From Gonium pectorale (lineage: Eukaryota; Chlorophyta; Chlorophyceae; Chlamydomonadales; Volvocaceae), in NCBI GenBank assembly GCA_001584585.1, contig LSYV01000018.1, forward strand, positions 1,233,486-1,297,485: DNA of 64,000 nt, read 5' to 3'. How positions within the stretch are numbered: the first letter of the stretch is position 1; each line of letters starts with the position of its first letter. The notes beneath the pieces were generated by a model. That model saw nothing but the letters and a program-made list of their open reading frames with translations, was not told where the DNA came from and ran no database searches. Below are positions 38,401-48,335 of the stretch, piece after piece. The position numbers and the translations under genes are program-made.

Positions 38401-41400
38401 GACCGAGGCGGCCCGCCGTTGCGCGCCTGCGCTGCTGGAGACGGCCGCCCGCTGCCCATGCCCGGCGCAGAGCCCTTCCGCCCCGTGCTGGGCGGCCGCA
38501 GGCTGGGGTCCCCGCCAAACTGCTCCGGCGAGTCCACGGCCTGCCCCGCTGTGCTGCTGCTGCGGCAGCTCAGCAGCTCCTCCCCATCCAGTGTCGACCC
38601 GAGGACCATGCATTCGATGACGTCGTCCCCTAGCAGTGGCGGGCTGCCAGGGCCGCCAGCCGGGCCGCCGCCCGCCTTGCCGGCGGGCGCCTCCGTCGGC
38701 GCCGCCCTGCGCTCCGCATCTAGCAGCCGTATGGTCCCGGACCCGCTCATCGGGTACAGAATCACACCCGCCATGGAGGAAGCCGACCCCGCGGAGGCGC
38801 TGGGACCCGACGCTGCCGCCCCGCCAGCCGCGCTGCCACTGCCGCCACCGCCGCCGCCGACACCGTGTCCCAGGCCGAGGCCGGCACCTATGATGCTGCT
38901 GCCGGCGGCGGACATGGGCGTCCCCGGCGGAGGCAGGCCCAGCCGTCCCGAGACCTGCAGCAGCGGCGCGGCGTAGACCACTGCGTGCTGCAGGCGGGAG
39001 GAGACCAGCGCCAGCCGGACCTCTGGCAGCGCCGTGCCGGGCCCGGCGGCGCCGTCAGACAGGAACACGGGCATGTCGTAAGCGAAAGCGCGCGCGAGCC
39101 CCGTCAGGTCGGCGGCGCCGCAGAGGCGCGAGTAGAAGGACGCGCGCGCTGTGGCGCGGGTGGTGGTGATGGCGCCTGCTGCCCAGCCCGTGATGAGCCG
39201 CGTGCTGGAGGCCCAGAACTGGCGGTTCCAGTCCATGGGCTCCACGGAGCCGAAGCTTATGCAGCCGATGACGGTGCCCGAGCCGTTGGCCGCCGACACG
39301 GGCAGGCACATGAACGACCGCATGCCCTTCTCCCGGTGCAGCAGCTGCCAGTCGAGCGGCCACGCCGACACCGGCACGATGCCGGGGCCCGGACTTGCGA
39401 CCGGCCCGCCTGCGGGCGACGAAAGTGATACCTGGCCCGGCATCCCGCCAGGCCCCGCCCCTGCCCCTGGCCCCGCCGCTGTTTGGTGGAAAAGGCGCGG
39501 CTGCGAGTTGCCGGACGGGGCCCCGGGGGGGCTGGAGGCCGGTGAGGCACTGGTCGTGAGAGAGGCCGGCAGGCCGGTGCTAGTGACGGGTATGGGTGCC
39601 GGCTCCCATAGCATGAGCGGCTGGCCACTGGCGCTGGCCGCCTCGATGCTGGTGTCGGAGCTACGTAGCATGTGCGGGTCAGACATCCCCACCTGCGGGC
39701 CGCGGGCCGCAGGGCACGGAGCACGGGGATAAGGTACGGCGTCAGCGACGATAAGGGGGGGTTGAAAGAAACAGATGAAGCTGGTCGCCAGCTGCGTTCG
39801 CCTGTAAGGGGGGGGGGGTAATGTGCCGGGAGGGGAAGGGGGAGCGGGTTATTCAGTCCGTGGGCACAAGGGGGAGGGGGAGTGTGCGGCAGTCGGCCCA
39901 CGGGCACGCTGTGTCCGCAAGCGGACCATCCCGGGGACGGAGGCTGCTGCTCAAACGCGGGGGGCCGCATCGCTTTCCCCACCTGCTCCGTTTCCCCAAC
40001 TCTCATGCCTCGTCGCCGCGCCCGCCTACCTCAACGATGGACCCGGCCCCCACGATGCTGTTGGTGGAGCTGCACCGGGATGGCGGCCCGCGGCCCGTCC
40101 CTTGCCGCTCGCCCTGCCCCAGAGCGCCCGGCAGGCCGCTGCTGGTCCGGCAGGATGAGAAGGAGCAGGTGATAGTCCGGGACTCCAGAGCATAGGCGGA
40201 GCCTGCGGGGTGGGCGCGGGAGGAGGGGAGGCGGGGACGGGGCTGGTGGGGTGAGGGAACCGGTGGGTACGGCTACCAGGACTGCTGCTCGAACATGAGC
40301 GCGCCTANGGCGGCNNNNNNNNNNNNNNNNNNNNNNNNNNNNNNNNNNNNNNNNNNNNNNNNNNNNNNNNNNNNNNNNNNNNNNNNNNNNNNNNNNNNNN
40401 NNNNNNNNNNNNNNNNNNNNNNNNNNNNNNNNNNNNNNNNNNNNNNNNNNNNNNNNNNNNNNNNNNNNNNNNNNNNNNNNNNNNNNNNNNNNNNNNNNNN
40501 NNNNNNNNNNNNNNNNNNNNNNNNNNNNNNNNNNNNNNNNNNNNNNNNNNNNNNNNNNNNNNNNNNNNNNNNNNNNNNNNNNNNNNNNNNNNNNNNNNNN
40601 NNNNNNNNNNNNNNNNNNNNNNNNNNNNNNNNNNNNNNNNNNNNNNNNNNNNNNNNNNNNNNNNNNNNNNNNNNNNNNNNNNNNNNNNNNNNNNNNNNNN
40701 NNNNNNNNNNNNNNNNNNNNNNNNNNNNNNNNNNNNNNNNNNNNNNNNNNNNNNNNNNNNNNNNNNNNNNNNNNNNNNNNNNCACGTGACTGCAGCTGTC
40801 GGGAAATTGATTGGACCCACAGCTGGCCGCACGTCCACGTGCCGCCGCCCTGCGCCGCTCACAAGGCTACCCTCCCGCCGCAAGATGCGCACACCCAGCC
40901 GCTCCCATTCCCTCACGTCCACTCCGCGTTCGTCTCCATCCCCTATGCCTGGTCTTTGAGCGCCTCCCGCCACCACTGCCGGTCCCGGCGCGCGCTCGCA
41001 CGTCACCGTCACGGCCACCCATCGTGCGCCCGACGACGCACCGATGTGCTGGAAGACCTCCCCGTCCGTCGACAGTGCCGTCAGGCAGGCCCACGATACG
41101 CCCAGTCGCTGACACAACAGAGCCATGACTTTGCTGACCTGCGGGCGGCAACGGAGGAGCATAGGGCCTGGCAGCTCTGCAGGCGTACGTGACAAAGTAC
41201 CCGGCGCTGCCGGGCTGCGTCCAAATACTGTGCCATTGCAAGCGCTGCAGGGCCTCGTACGAGACGACGAACCCGAAGCGTCACCTTGCTCAGGCGCGCC
41301 GCTGCAGCCGTTACCCCCCGTCGCAACCCTGAGGACGCTGCGCTGCGCGCTACCAATTTCAGAGCAGACGGCACGCAACGGTTAGCCAGCAGCGACAAGG

Positions 41401-41740
41401 ACGCTCCCCCACGCTGACGCTCCAAGACGCCAGTGATGCTATGCCGCAAGCGCACCTGCATGCGCTCCGATGTAAGCCCTAGCAGCTCCTGAAGGAGGGC
41501 TACCACACGCATAACTCCATCTTGGGTAGTCTGCAGCGACGACGCCGGTCGCTGCGTGGCCTCAGCGCCGGAAGCTTGTCGTTGCTCCTCAGCCGTCCCT
41601 GAAACGGTTCGCTTGTCATCATTCTGAGCCTGGGATGCATTCGCAGCAGCCGCTTCCTGGCTCTGTGCATTGGGCTTGGCCGAGGCTGCTGCCGAAGATG
41701 TCTGAACTGTAGGTGGCCGAAAGCAACAATGAAATACCAT
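32484..41740 (-). CDS. Large GAF-domain TKL-type protein kinase, catalytic motifs altered
   Basis: Exons (transcript order): 41740-41456, 41138-41042, a piece from 40789 into the N gap, 40202-40030, 39692-38322, 37896-37727, 37507-36310, 35952-35817, 35382-34899, 34505-33631, 33347-33194, 32781-32484. Phases fit, except around the gap where an exon is unresolved. The start MVFHCCFRPP has Cys residues that could be lipidated. GAF-like segments: VSKVMALLCQRLGVSWACL, SFMCLPVSAANGSGTVIGC, and GDIMIIKDALQYFGGG with LVILPLLHRCRSLGCVYVF. The kinase domain has VSVYLAAYRGRPVAIKMM (Lys present), LAHGELRPENVLL in place of HRDL--N, KIKDAG in place of DFG, FMPPE, and a C-lobe SADVYMFGILMWELYTGG ending RPSFRRIVDKL. 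Long Gly/Ala/Ser-rich inserts break both lobes. More than 1,700 residues. Role: probably signalling with a small-molecule or light-sensing GAF input; ligand unknown. HGE and DAG suggest weak or no catalysis. Confidence 0.82.
40315..40782. other. Assembly gap inside the GAF-kinase gene
   Basis: 468 N, with a single extra n at 40308. It hides one or more exons encoding the first GAF-like domain of the kinase. The short sequence on its left (ending in a GTAGCC donor on the minus strand) does not join the next exon in a unique way. Confidence 0.99.
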
Positions 41741-43361
41741 TCCCCTTCTGTCACTGACTCCGCAGCCTGACTGCAGACTTGTTCCTCATCCCACAACTTT
41801 GTTAAGTTGCTTTACGTATTGTTTAAGTGAATGTTCGCAGAAAACACAGCCAGAGACCGGTCCCAGAGAGCATACGGTGTACAAATACGGTGTCGAGTGG
41901 TTAAGGAACCGCCTAGTGCAAAGTTGCTTTGCAGCATCAAGTCAGGCCACAACCTATCCGCATCGTACTATTTGCGTGCCCTTGGTCCCGGTTCCGTGTA
42001 GGATGTGTGAATGTCCCTCGGGTCGCTTCGTGCGAGGCTCCCCGCACATAACACATGAAACGCCGCAGGTGACATGTGCCTCTCCAAGTAAGCAGTACCG
42101 AGTATGGCGGTGTGCGCCGGGCTGCCGGCCCCGTGCCTGATAACTACCTCGCGCAACCCCATGAGCCCAGCTCCCCTCAGGGAGCACTTCGCAGGATCTG
42201 CATACTTCACCAATCAGCAGACACCACACAGACGATAATGCCCACAGAAACGCCAGCGGATCCGTGTCATCATTACAGACACAACGCTCACGCATTCAGA
42301 CGCATTCTCCGCTACAGGATGGCGCCGCACAGCGCTGCACAGCGCTGTATGACGCCGCTAAGACGCTGCAGGAACAGACACGCTGGTTAGCTTGCATAGA
42401 CGAAGAATACGGGCAGAGCCGGCAGGAGCCGGTAGGAGCCGGCAGGCGGCGGGATGGGCAACGCTGCAGTGACAGAACAATGGCTTGCAGTCAATCGACG
42501 AATACAGCGGCCTTACTGGAGCGGGCCGCCAGGCGGCTAGAAGGAAACGAAGAAGTTGGCCACGGTTGCTTCCCGCGGCACTGCCCCCCGTGCGGCCATC
42601 GGTGGTGCACTGATAACCCATCCTTCTGTGACTTGGAGCAGGGCAGCTGCATTAGGCAGCTCTCATAGGTTGACTACGTTGCCGTAGTCAGCAAGCTGGT
42701 GGGTTTACGTCCGTGCGCTCACGCACAGCTGCTGTGCTGGCAAGTCCGGGCACGCCGAACCGAACCGGGGCATAACCGGCAGCGGCACAAACACATGGCC
42801 TTTCTCAAAACTTCCGCGGGAACGGGCGTTGCAACAGCGGGAACGGGCTCAAAGCCCGCTAGGCGCACGTCAGCGTTGGCGCCAGGCAACATGACGCCGG
42901 AGCCAGCTTGGATGGCCATCCTGCCTTTCAAGATGACAAGTGCTCGTGCGCATCCAAGCTGCCCGCTGTCAGGGCCCGAAGGTGACCCGTGCCAATTCTT
43001 GACACCACCATTGCCCATATGGGCCTTTGGGCCCTGACACGCTGTAGTTAGGGCAGGGTTTCGGTGGTTCTCTCTTCACGGGAGGGCTAGTTGTCTGTCC
43101 CTCCCGTTGTCTGTGCCCTTTATTGCCTCTTCTCTCTGGAACCTTTCACCTCTTCTCCCTGGAGCTTTTCACACAGAAAAAAACTGGGTCATAGATTGTG
43201 CGGCAAACCCTGGTGCGTTTGCGCAGCGACCTGAGGACCCGTCTGCTCGTTTCGTTCGCCCGCCACGCCTTAAACCAATCGCCCCTCTGAATACGTAGCG
43301 CCTGCGGGTGTGGGTCTTGCCATGAGTTCCCTCAGTCCGCATTCCTCAAGACCACGCTCCT
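41741..43361. other. Upstream flank of the GAF kinase; no gene recognised
   Basis: Promoter of the kinase and intergenic DNA. An open frame at 42264-42668 (134 codons, plus strand) has a Cys/His-rich end (CFPRHCPPCGHRWC) but no recognisable domain. No gene is called. Confidence 0.4.
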
Positions 43362-43388
43362 TGTGTGTGTGTGTGTGTGTGTGTGTGT
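43362..43388 (+). repeat. (TG)n microsatellite
   Basis: 27 nt of alternating T and G. On the minus strand it is (AC)n, lying about 45 nt after the stop codon of the LINE remnant, where LINE 3' tails often end in simple repeats. Confidence 0.7.
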
Positions 43389-43433
43389 TACAAGTGCCCA
43401 TACGAGCCGTTTGGCCCCTCGGCACAGCCCCGC

Positions 43434-43770
43434 TCACGCCCTCAACAGAGCATTCCTACGTTCATAGACAGAGAACAGAAAGGCACCCAACTTGCGCGGA
43501 TCAGACCTGCTCATGAAGCTAATCCTCGTGTCTCCCCCGTCAGCATCGTCCTCGAAACTCAGACCGCAAGCACTCCTCAACTCATCGTAGGCACAACATT
43601 CGAACACAACGTGCTTCTCATCCTCGACCTGGCCGCACTGGCACACACGACAGCAACGCGCCGCCCGTGCCCGCCCATGCGAACGATACATTTCCAAAGG
43701 CCAGGCACACGTCCTAAACCGCATCAGCGCATGCACGTGACCTAGCGGCAACTGCAAACGCTGGTACCGC
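43434..43770 (-). mobile_element. LINE remnant: C-terminal tail of a reverse transcriptase ORF
   Basis: The minus-strand frame encodes YQRLQLPLGHVHALMRFRTC followed by a Cys/His cluster RCCRVCQCGQVEDEKHVVFEC and a helical end ERRNALLRA before a stop. Non-LTR retrotransposon ORF2 proteins end in just this kind of segment (arginine-rich helix, then C-x2-C ... H-x4-C). The polymerase and endonuclease parts are absent, so this is a 5'-truncated copy. Upstream of it the frame runs into a 49-bp tandem duplication. Confidence 0.75.
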
Positions 43771-43774
43771 ACAG

Positions 43775-43872
43775 GGCAATGTTCTGCACCCGTAGGCGCA
43801 CCCATCCATCCCTGCCCGCACATGGCAATGTTCTGCACCCGTAGGCGCACCCATCCATCCCTGCCCGCACCC
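43775..43872. repeat. 49-bp tandem duplication at the LINE truncation point
   Basis: Two head-to-tail copies, 43775-43823 and 43824-43872, each beginning GGCAATGTTCTGCACCCGTA and continuing with GGCGCACCCATCCATCCCTG. The unit is not a multiple of three, so the two copies read in different frames of the LINE open frame. Confidence 0.75.
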
Positions 43873-44691
43873 ATCCATCGCGACTTTGTGCAGCAGCTGC
43901 TGTTTGCGGGAGTGAAAGCTTTGCGCTTTCTCGAAGGGGGGTTGGACGATTTCTTGATGTTATGCTATGTTAGATCCGCCTAAAGGCGGGTGTCCTCACG
44001 AGCCATAAGGTCCAGGACACATGATGCATGACCAGCGCAGGGCGGGCTTGGATGCCTGGTGATATCGTACCGGCTTGGTACGTACGCGCACTTACGGTCA
44101 AGTACAGTGTGCACATGCGTGTGTTGTACTACTTGAAATAATGCCCGTGTCCACGAACCATGTCTGTATCCACGGTGGCCGTCGAATCTGCGCACTACAT
44201 AAAACACGACACTACGCACTATGTGAAACACGTCATCCTGCGACTTGGCGAGAAATTTGTGCGACAGGGCTTGTTGCTTCCCATAGGAGTCCTGGCCGAG
44301 CCTGCAAAGCCTGCGCACACAGCTTGGCATGCGATCGGAGAGGTCCATGGGTCAAGGTCACCATTAGGCGGCATTCATGCAGCATGATATGTACGCACAA
44401 ATATAATAGCCATACAACCGATTTGCCTACATCGGTTGGACGCAGTGGACAGGTACGACACTAAGGATTCACGACTCCTTTAGGTGGTGTCCTCCAATCC
44501 CCTCAACTTCACCCGAACACTTATAAGATTACCCTAGTTGCCTAACATCCGTCGAGCGTAATACAAAGAGCACTGCTGAGACTCCGCCTCGCCTTGGAAA
44601 CGCGTGTCGCCTTTTTCACCTGTGGCCTTTCCCAGCATTTAGGACCTTCAACTGATAGCACTGAGGGCCAAAGCCGCGGTGCTGGTGCACG
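43873..44691. other. Upstream region of PACRG
   Basis: Intergenic DNA with no recognised gene. A TATA-like element occurs at 44522-44527. The left part may contain further decayed retrotransposon sequence but no protein motif is visible. Confidence 0.45.
44522..44527 (+). promoter_or_regulatory. TATA-like element of PACRG
   Basis: TATAAG in CACTTATAAGATT, 165 nt upstream of the PACRG start codon. A plausible core promoter in an otherwise featureless stretch. Confidence 0.4.
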
Positions 44692-46515
44692 ATGAACGGA
44701 CTTCCAGACGTGGCGGGCAGCCTCTTCACCTCGACCTACCGCAATGTCAAACTTGCCGGAAAGCAACCCGCGGCGACTAATTTGAATGGCACTGGATCGG
44801 TAAGGGCACCCGAGTTTGGCGCCGGTGTCTAAGGATGTAACTCACCCCGCTGGCCCTGGGCTTCCGCAGTGCTTCGATACGACAGCTTTATCACCTGCGC
44901 GAGCTGGAGCGCATAAGATGCTCGAGGTCGGGAAAGAGGAGCTGCCGGTGTGGTCGAAGTCCACGCTCTCCTACAAGTAAGGCTGGCACAATTGATCTTG
45001 GTTAAAAAGTGCATACCAGGGGGCTTCCGAGCGTCTCTAATGACTGGACTTTCGCAGGTACCCAGCTGCAAAGCCGAACCCCAGCGGATTCCTGAAGAAG
45101 GGCGATGGCGAGCTTATCAAGACACGCACCGGGGGGCCACCAGAGGATGTCAAGCCGCTCCCGCCCGCGGCAGGAGCATACAAGCGCCGGGAAAACCCGC
45201 CGAACACGGCGTTCCGACGCTTCTACGAGCGCGGCGACCTGCCCATCGCCGTGGACCACCGTGGGTCAAAGAACATGATAGCCTGGAAGGTAAGACGCAA
45301 GAGCAATGCGTACGTCCCGCAACTATGGGGACACATGCATGTATGTGGACGGCGGCTGGGCCGCGTGCGAAGTGCCAGGACAAGGCCAGTGCAAGGCTCC
45401 GTCTGCCCACCCCAACCGTGACTGCCTTCAGTTCAGCATGCCCTCGTCGTAAAACTGGCTGGAAAGGCCCACATGCACACTGACCGGCTAGGTGTTTTTA
45501 CCCGGCCATAATTGCTCCATACTGTGCTGTGGTTCATGTCTGGACTCAGGCCAAACTTGGGCCTCAACTCTAGCTTATCGCCTATCTAGCAGTGGTGAAC
45601 ATCCTGACCTCTGCATGTGCTCGTCGCAGGTCGACATTGAGAAGCTGGACTACCACCACTATCTGCCCATCTTCTTCGACGGGATCCGGGAAACGCAAGA
45701 GCCGTACCGCTTCCTGGCGGTCAAGGGCGTGGAGGACATGCTGCGCGTGGGCGGGACGAAGATCTTGCCCGTTATCCCGCAGCTCATCATCCCAATTAAG
45801 ACTGCGCTCAACACGCGGGACCACAGTGTCATGTGCATCACGCTGCAGCTCCTACAGAAGCTGGTCCTGTCGGCGGATCTCGTGGGCGAGGCGCTGGTGC
45901 CCTACTACCGCCAGGTGAGCCGCAACTCGTGTGTGCCTCAGTCCCATGAAGGTGCAGCCCCAGCGAGTGCTCAGCTCACACGGGGAACGGCCAACACGCA
46001 CCAGGCAGACCGAGTAGAAGAGGGCACGCATGTGTTGAGCTGCGGGAAGTGTTTTTAAGTAGTGTTGATCGATTGTATGCCCAAACTTTGGCATCAAGGT
46101 TCTTATCTGTTGGGCGATGGGTAAGCCCGTGACTAGCAGCTGGCGGTTATTGCTCCCGGCGGGCGCGCAAGAACGCTTCTGTTCATCGAGTTGCCAACTT
46201 GGCTTACTAGAAAATGCCAGCAGTGAAAGGCGGCCCCGCATCTCCCCAGTACCCATGACAGCGTCGGGCCATCGCCAACTAGCCTCCCTCCGTGCACCGT
46301 TCTTTCTTGCGTAGATCCTCCCCATCTTCAACCTGTACAAAAATAAGAACAAGAACCTGGGCGACGGGATCGACTACGGCCAGCGCAACTACGATTGCCT
46401 GGGGGAGCTCATCTCGGACACGCTGGCGCTCTTTGAGCAGAAGGGCGGAGATGACGCCTTCATCAACATCAAGTACATGGTCCCCACCTACGAGTCCAGT
46501 GTCAACTACGCGTAA
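44692..46515 (+). CDS. PACRG: Parkin co-regulated gene protein (PACRG), axonemal inner-junction protein
   Basis: Exons: 44692-44799, 44870-44976, 45058-45289, 45630-45914, 46315-46515; 310 aa. The N-terminal 80 or so residues are poorly conserved ([20 protein letters not shown], then [20 protein letters not shown]). The conserved core starts [20 protein letters not shown] and continues [75 protein letters not shown] and [14 protein letters not shown]. These segments are near-diagnostic of PACRG, an armadillo-like helical protein. In cilia PACRG and FAP20 form the inner junction that seals the B-tubule to the A-tubule of doublet microtubules. A flagellated organism is therefore implied. Human PACRG shares a promoter with parkin; no parkin-like gene is beside this one. 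Confidence 0.96.
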
Positions 46516-47291
46516 TTTACGCGACTTTGCTCACGCTCTTGACGGGACGCCGGTGGCGCCTGGTGGTACAGCTCTCACCACCCGCCTGCGGCCTCACTCA
46601 CGGATGTAGAGAGGGGTTGTGGCGGCAGCTGCGGATGGGACTGGAAATGCACGGCGTAGCACAATCGGCTCCCTGTGGAGCGGTGAGCCACGAGGTATGA
46701 CAAATTAGGCACTGTCTGGCTACGTGGATAGTGGTTACTGGTGCGTGGGTGCAGTATGACGTGAGCCTCTGGCGCCGTGGGCATAAACCTGGGAATTCGG
46801 TATAAGGGGTAGCTAGTGTCAGTGAAAGTGTCTAGTGACAGTCAGTGAAAGTTGCTTGCGATTGCATGCGTGGCGGCGGCAGCGTCGAACTAGACTCCTG
46901 CCGAGCCTTCTCCTGGACGGTCTCATCCTCTGTAGGACTGGCAAAGCATGGCCGGGGGCGTCTCCTGACTTAACCATGTACAGGTTACATGATGAGTATT
47001 GCTGCGGCGTGAAGACGAGTCGGCTGCCCCGCTGGGCAAGCGGACAAGCGCATTATGACAGTGCGTGTCTCATCTGGAGCTATCTTTTGCAGTCAGTGTG
47101 TTTCAGAATTCGGGAATGATGCAGGGACTACCAGTGTGGCGGTGAGGAACTTGAGCCCTGTGGGGTCTGGGAGTAGCGGGCAGGCAATCTGATTTCTCTG
47201 GCGAGCCAAGCTGGCCGCGCTCCTGAGGCATATGGTTCAACTGTGCACTACGTGTTGTGCGAGCGCAGGTGGGCGCTGTAGCAGGTGTTGC

Positions 47292-47296
47292 TGTAA
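47292..47296 (+). terminator. Candidate polyadenylation signal TGTAA of PACRG
   Basis: First TGTAA after the PACRG stop, about 780 nt downstream. Confidence 0.4.
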
Positions 47297-47992
47297 GTGG
47301 TTAGCGACCCGTGGCCTCGTTAGACAGCAGCGGGGTGGGACGCGAAACGCAGCAGCTGGCGCAGCCCAGCGGGCATGAAGCCGGTTGAGGTCGAGGTGGT
47401 CGGCCTTTCAGTACATACATCAGTAGCAGCCCCGTCCTGATTTTGGCAAACTCTCCTGTTTGGGTGCCCCACGACGCTACACGTCGCTGCACATGTCTTC
47501 TGGCGCCGGCACCTGTGCGGCCTGGGGCCGGCGCCGATACACCCTGCTGTAGTTGAATATGACATCCCCGCCCCCGCTCCTATGCTCCTGACACTTCAGT
47601 CCCGAAGCGCTGTCACAGAGCAGTAGGCCTTACACTAGGAATGAGCTTGCACGGAACTTCCCATTTTTCTAGAAGTCAAATGGGGAAGCACACATCTACG
47701 GCCTTTATGGTCGTACACACCCGGCGCGGGGTGGTCAAGCAAACGGGCAGACGCGCCCCTCCCCGCCACGCCTCGCCACGCCGGCTTCTCTACTGAGAAT
47801 GCCTTCCAACCCTCTACCCCCCGCCACGCCACGCCGTCCTGGATGGGACAGCTTGCTTGTGGCACTGCAGTTCCCGGGCCCAAACCGTGCCGGCACTGGC
47901 CTACCATCTTCCTTCTGGTTGCCGGACATACCAAGATTTGTCAAAAGCTTTTCGAAACGAAAACCTGTATTCCGAGAGCGAGCGGACCCCAG

Positions 47993-48032
47993 CACACGAT
48001 AGCCGATATACAGCCACACGATAGCCGATATA
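47993..48032. repeat. Direct repeat CACACGATAGCCGATATA
   Basis: Two identical 18-nt copies at 47993-48010 and 48015-48032, separated by CAGC, upstream of the MYB-like gene. They could be paired regulatory sites or a simple duplication. Confidence 0.6.
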
Positions 48033-48335
48033 GCCACCGCGTTTAGGTTTTAGCCCGGGTCAAGTCCGCTGCCCTTGGATATATATGAGTTAACTATTGC
48101 AACGCCATGTACGCGAGGGCTCATAGGGGGTTTTGCGGCGCCCGGCTAGCTGGCGATTGAAAGAAACCTAGGAGAGCCCCACATCCGCAACCTACTTCTG
48201 GACTGCAAGCCAGCAGCGGTAGCATGTCGGCCGCGGCCAGAGCGTCACGACAAAGTGTCAAAACCTCTTGCGTGAAGCTCACCGATCCGGGTCCAGGGCA
48301 TTAGCAAACCTTCATGTCGCCTTTCTTACTACAAT

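Larger units (their letters stand above)
46516..48335. other. PACRG 3' flank and upstream region of the MYB-like gene
   Basis: Presumed 3' UTR of PACRG with a TGTAA at 47292-47296, then intergenic DNA. It contains an imperfect 22-nt tandem duplication near 47993-48032 and a TATATATG tract at 48080-48087. No gene is supported. Confidence 0.5.
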
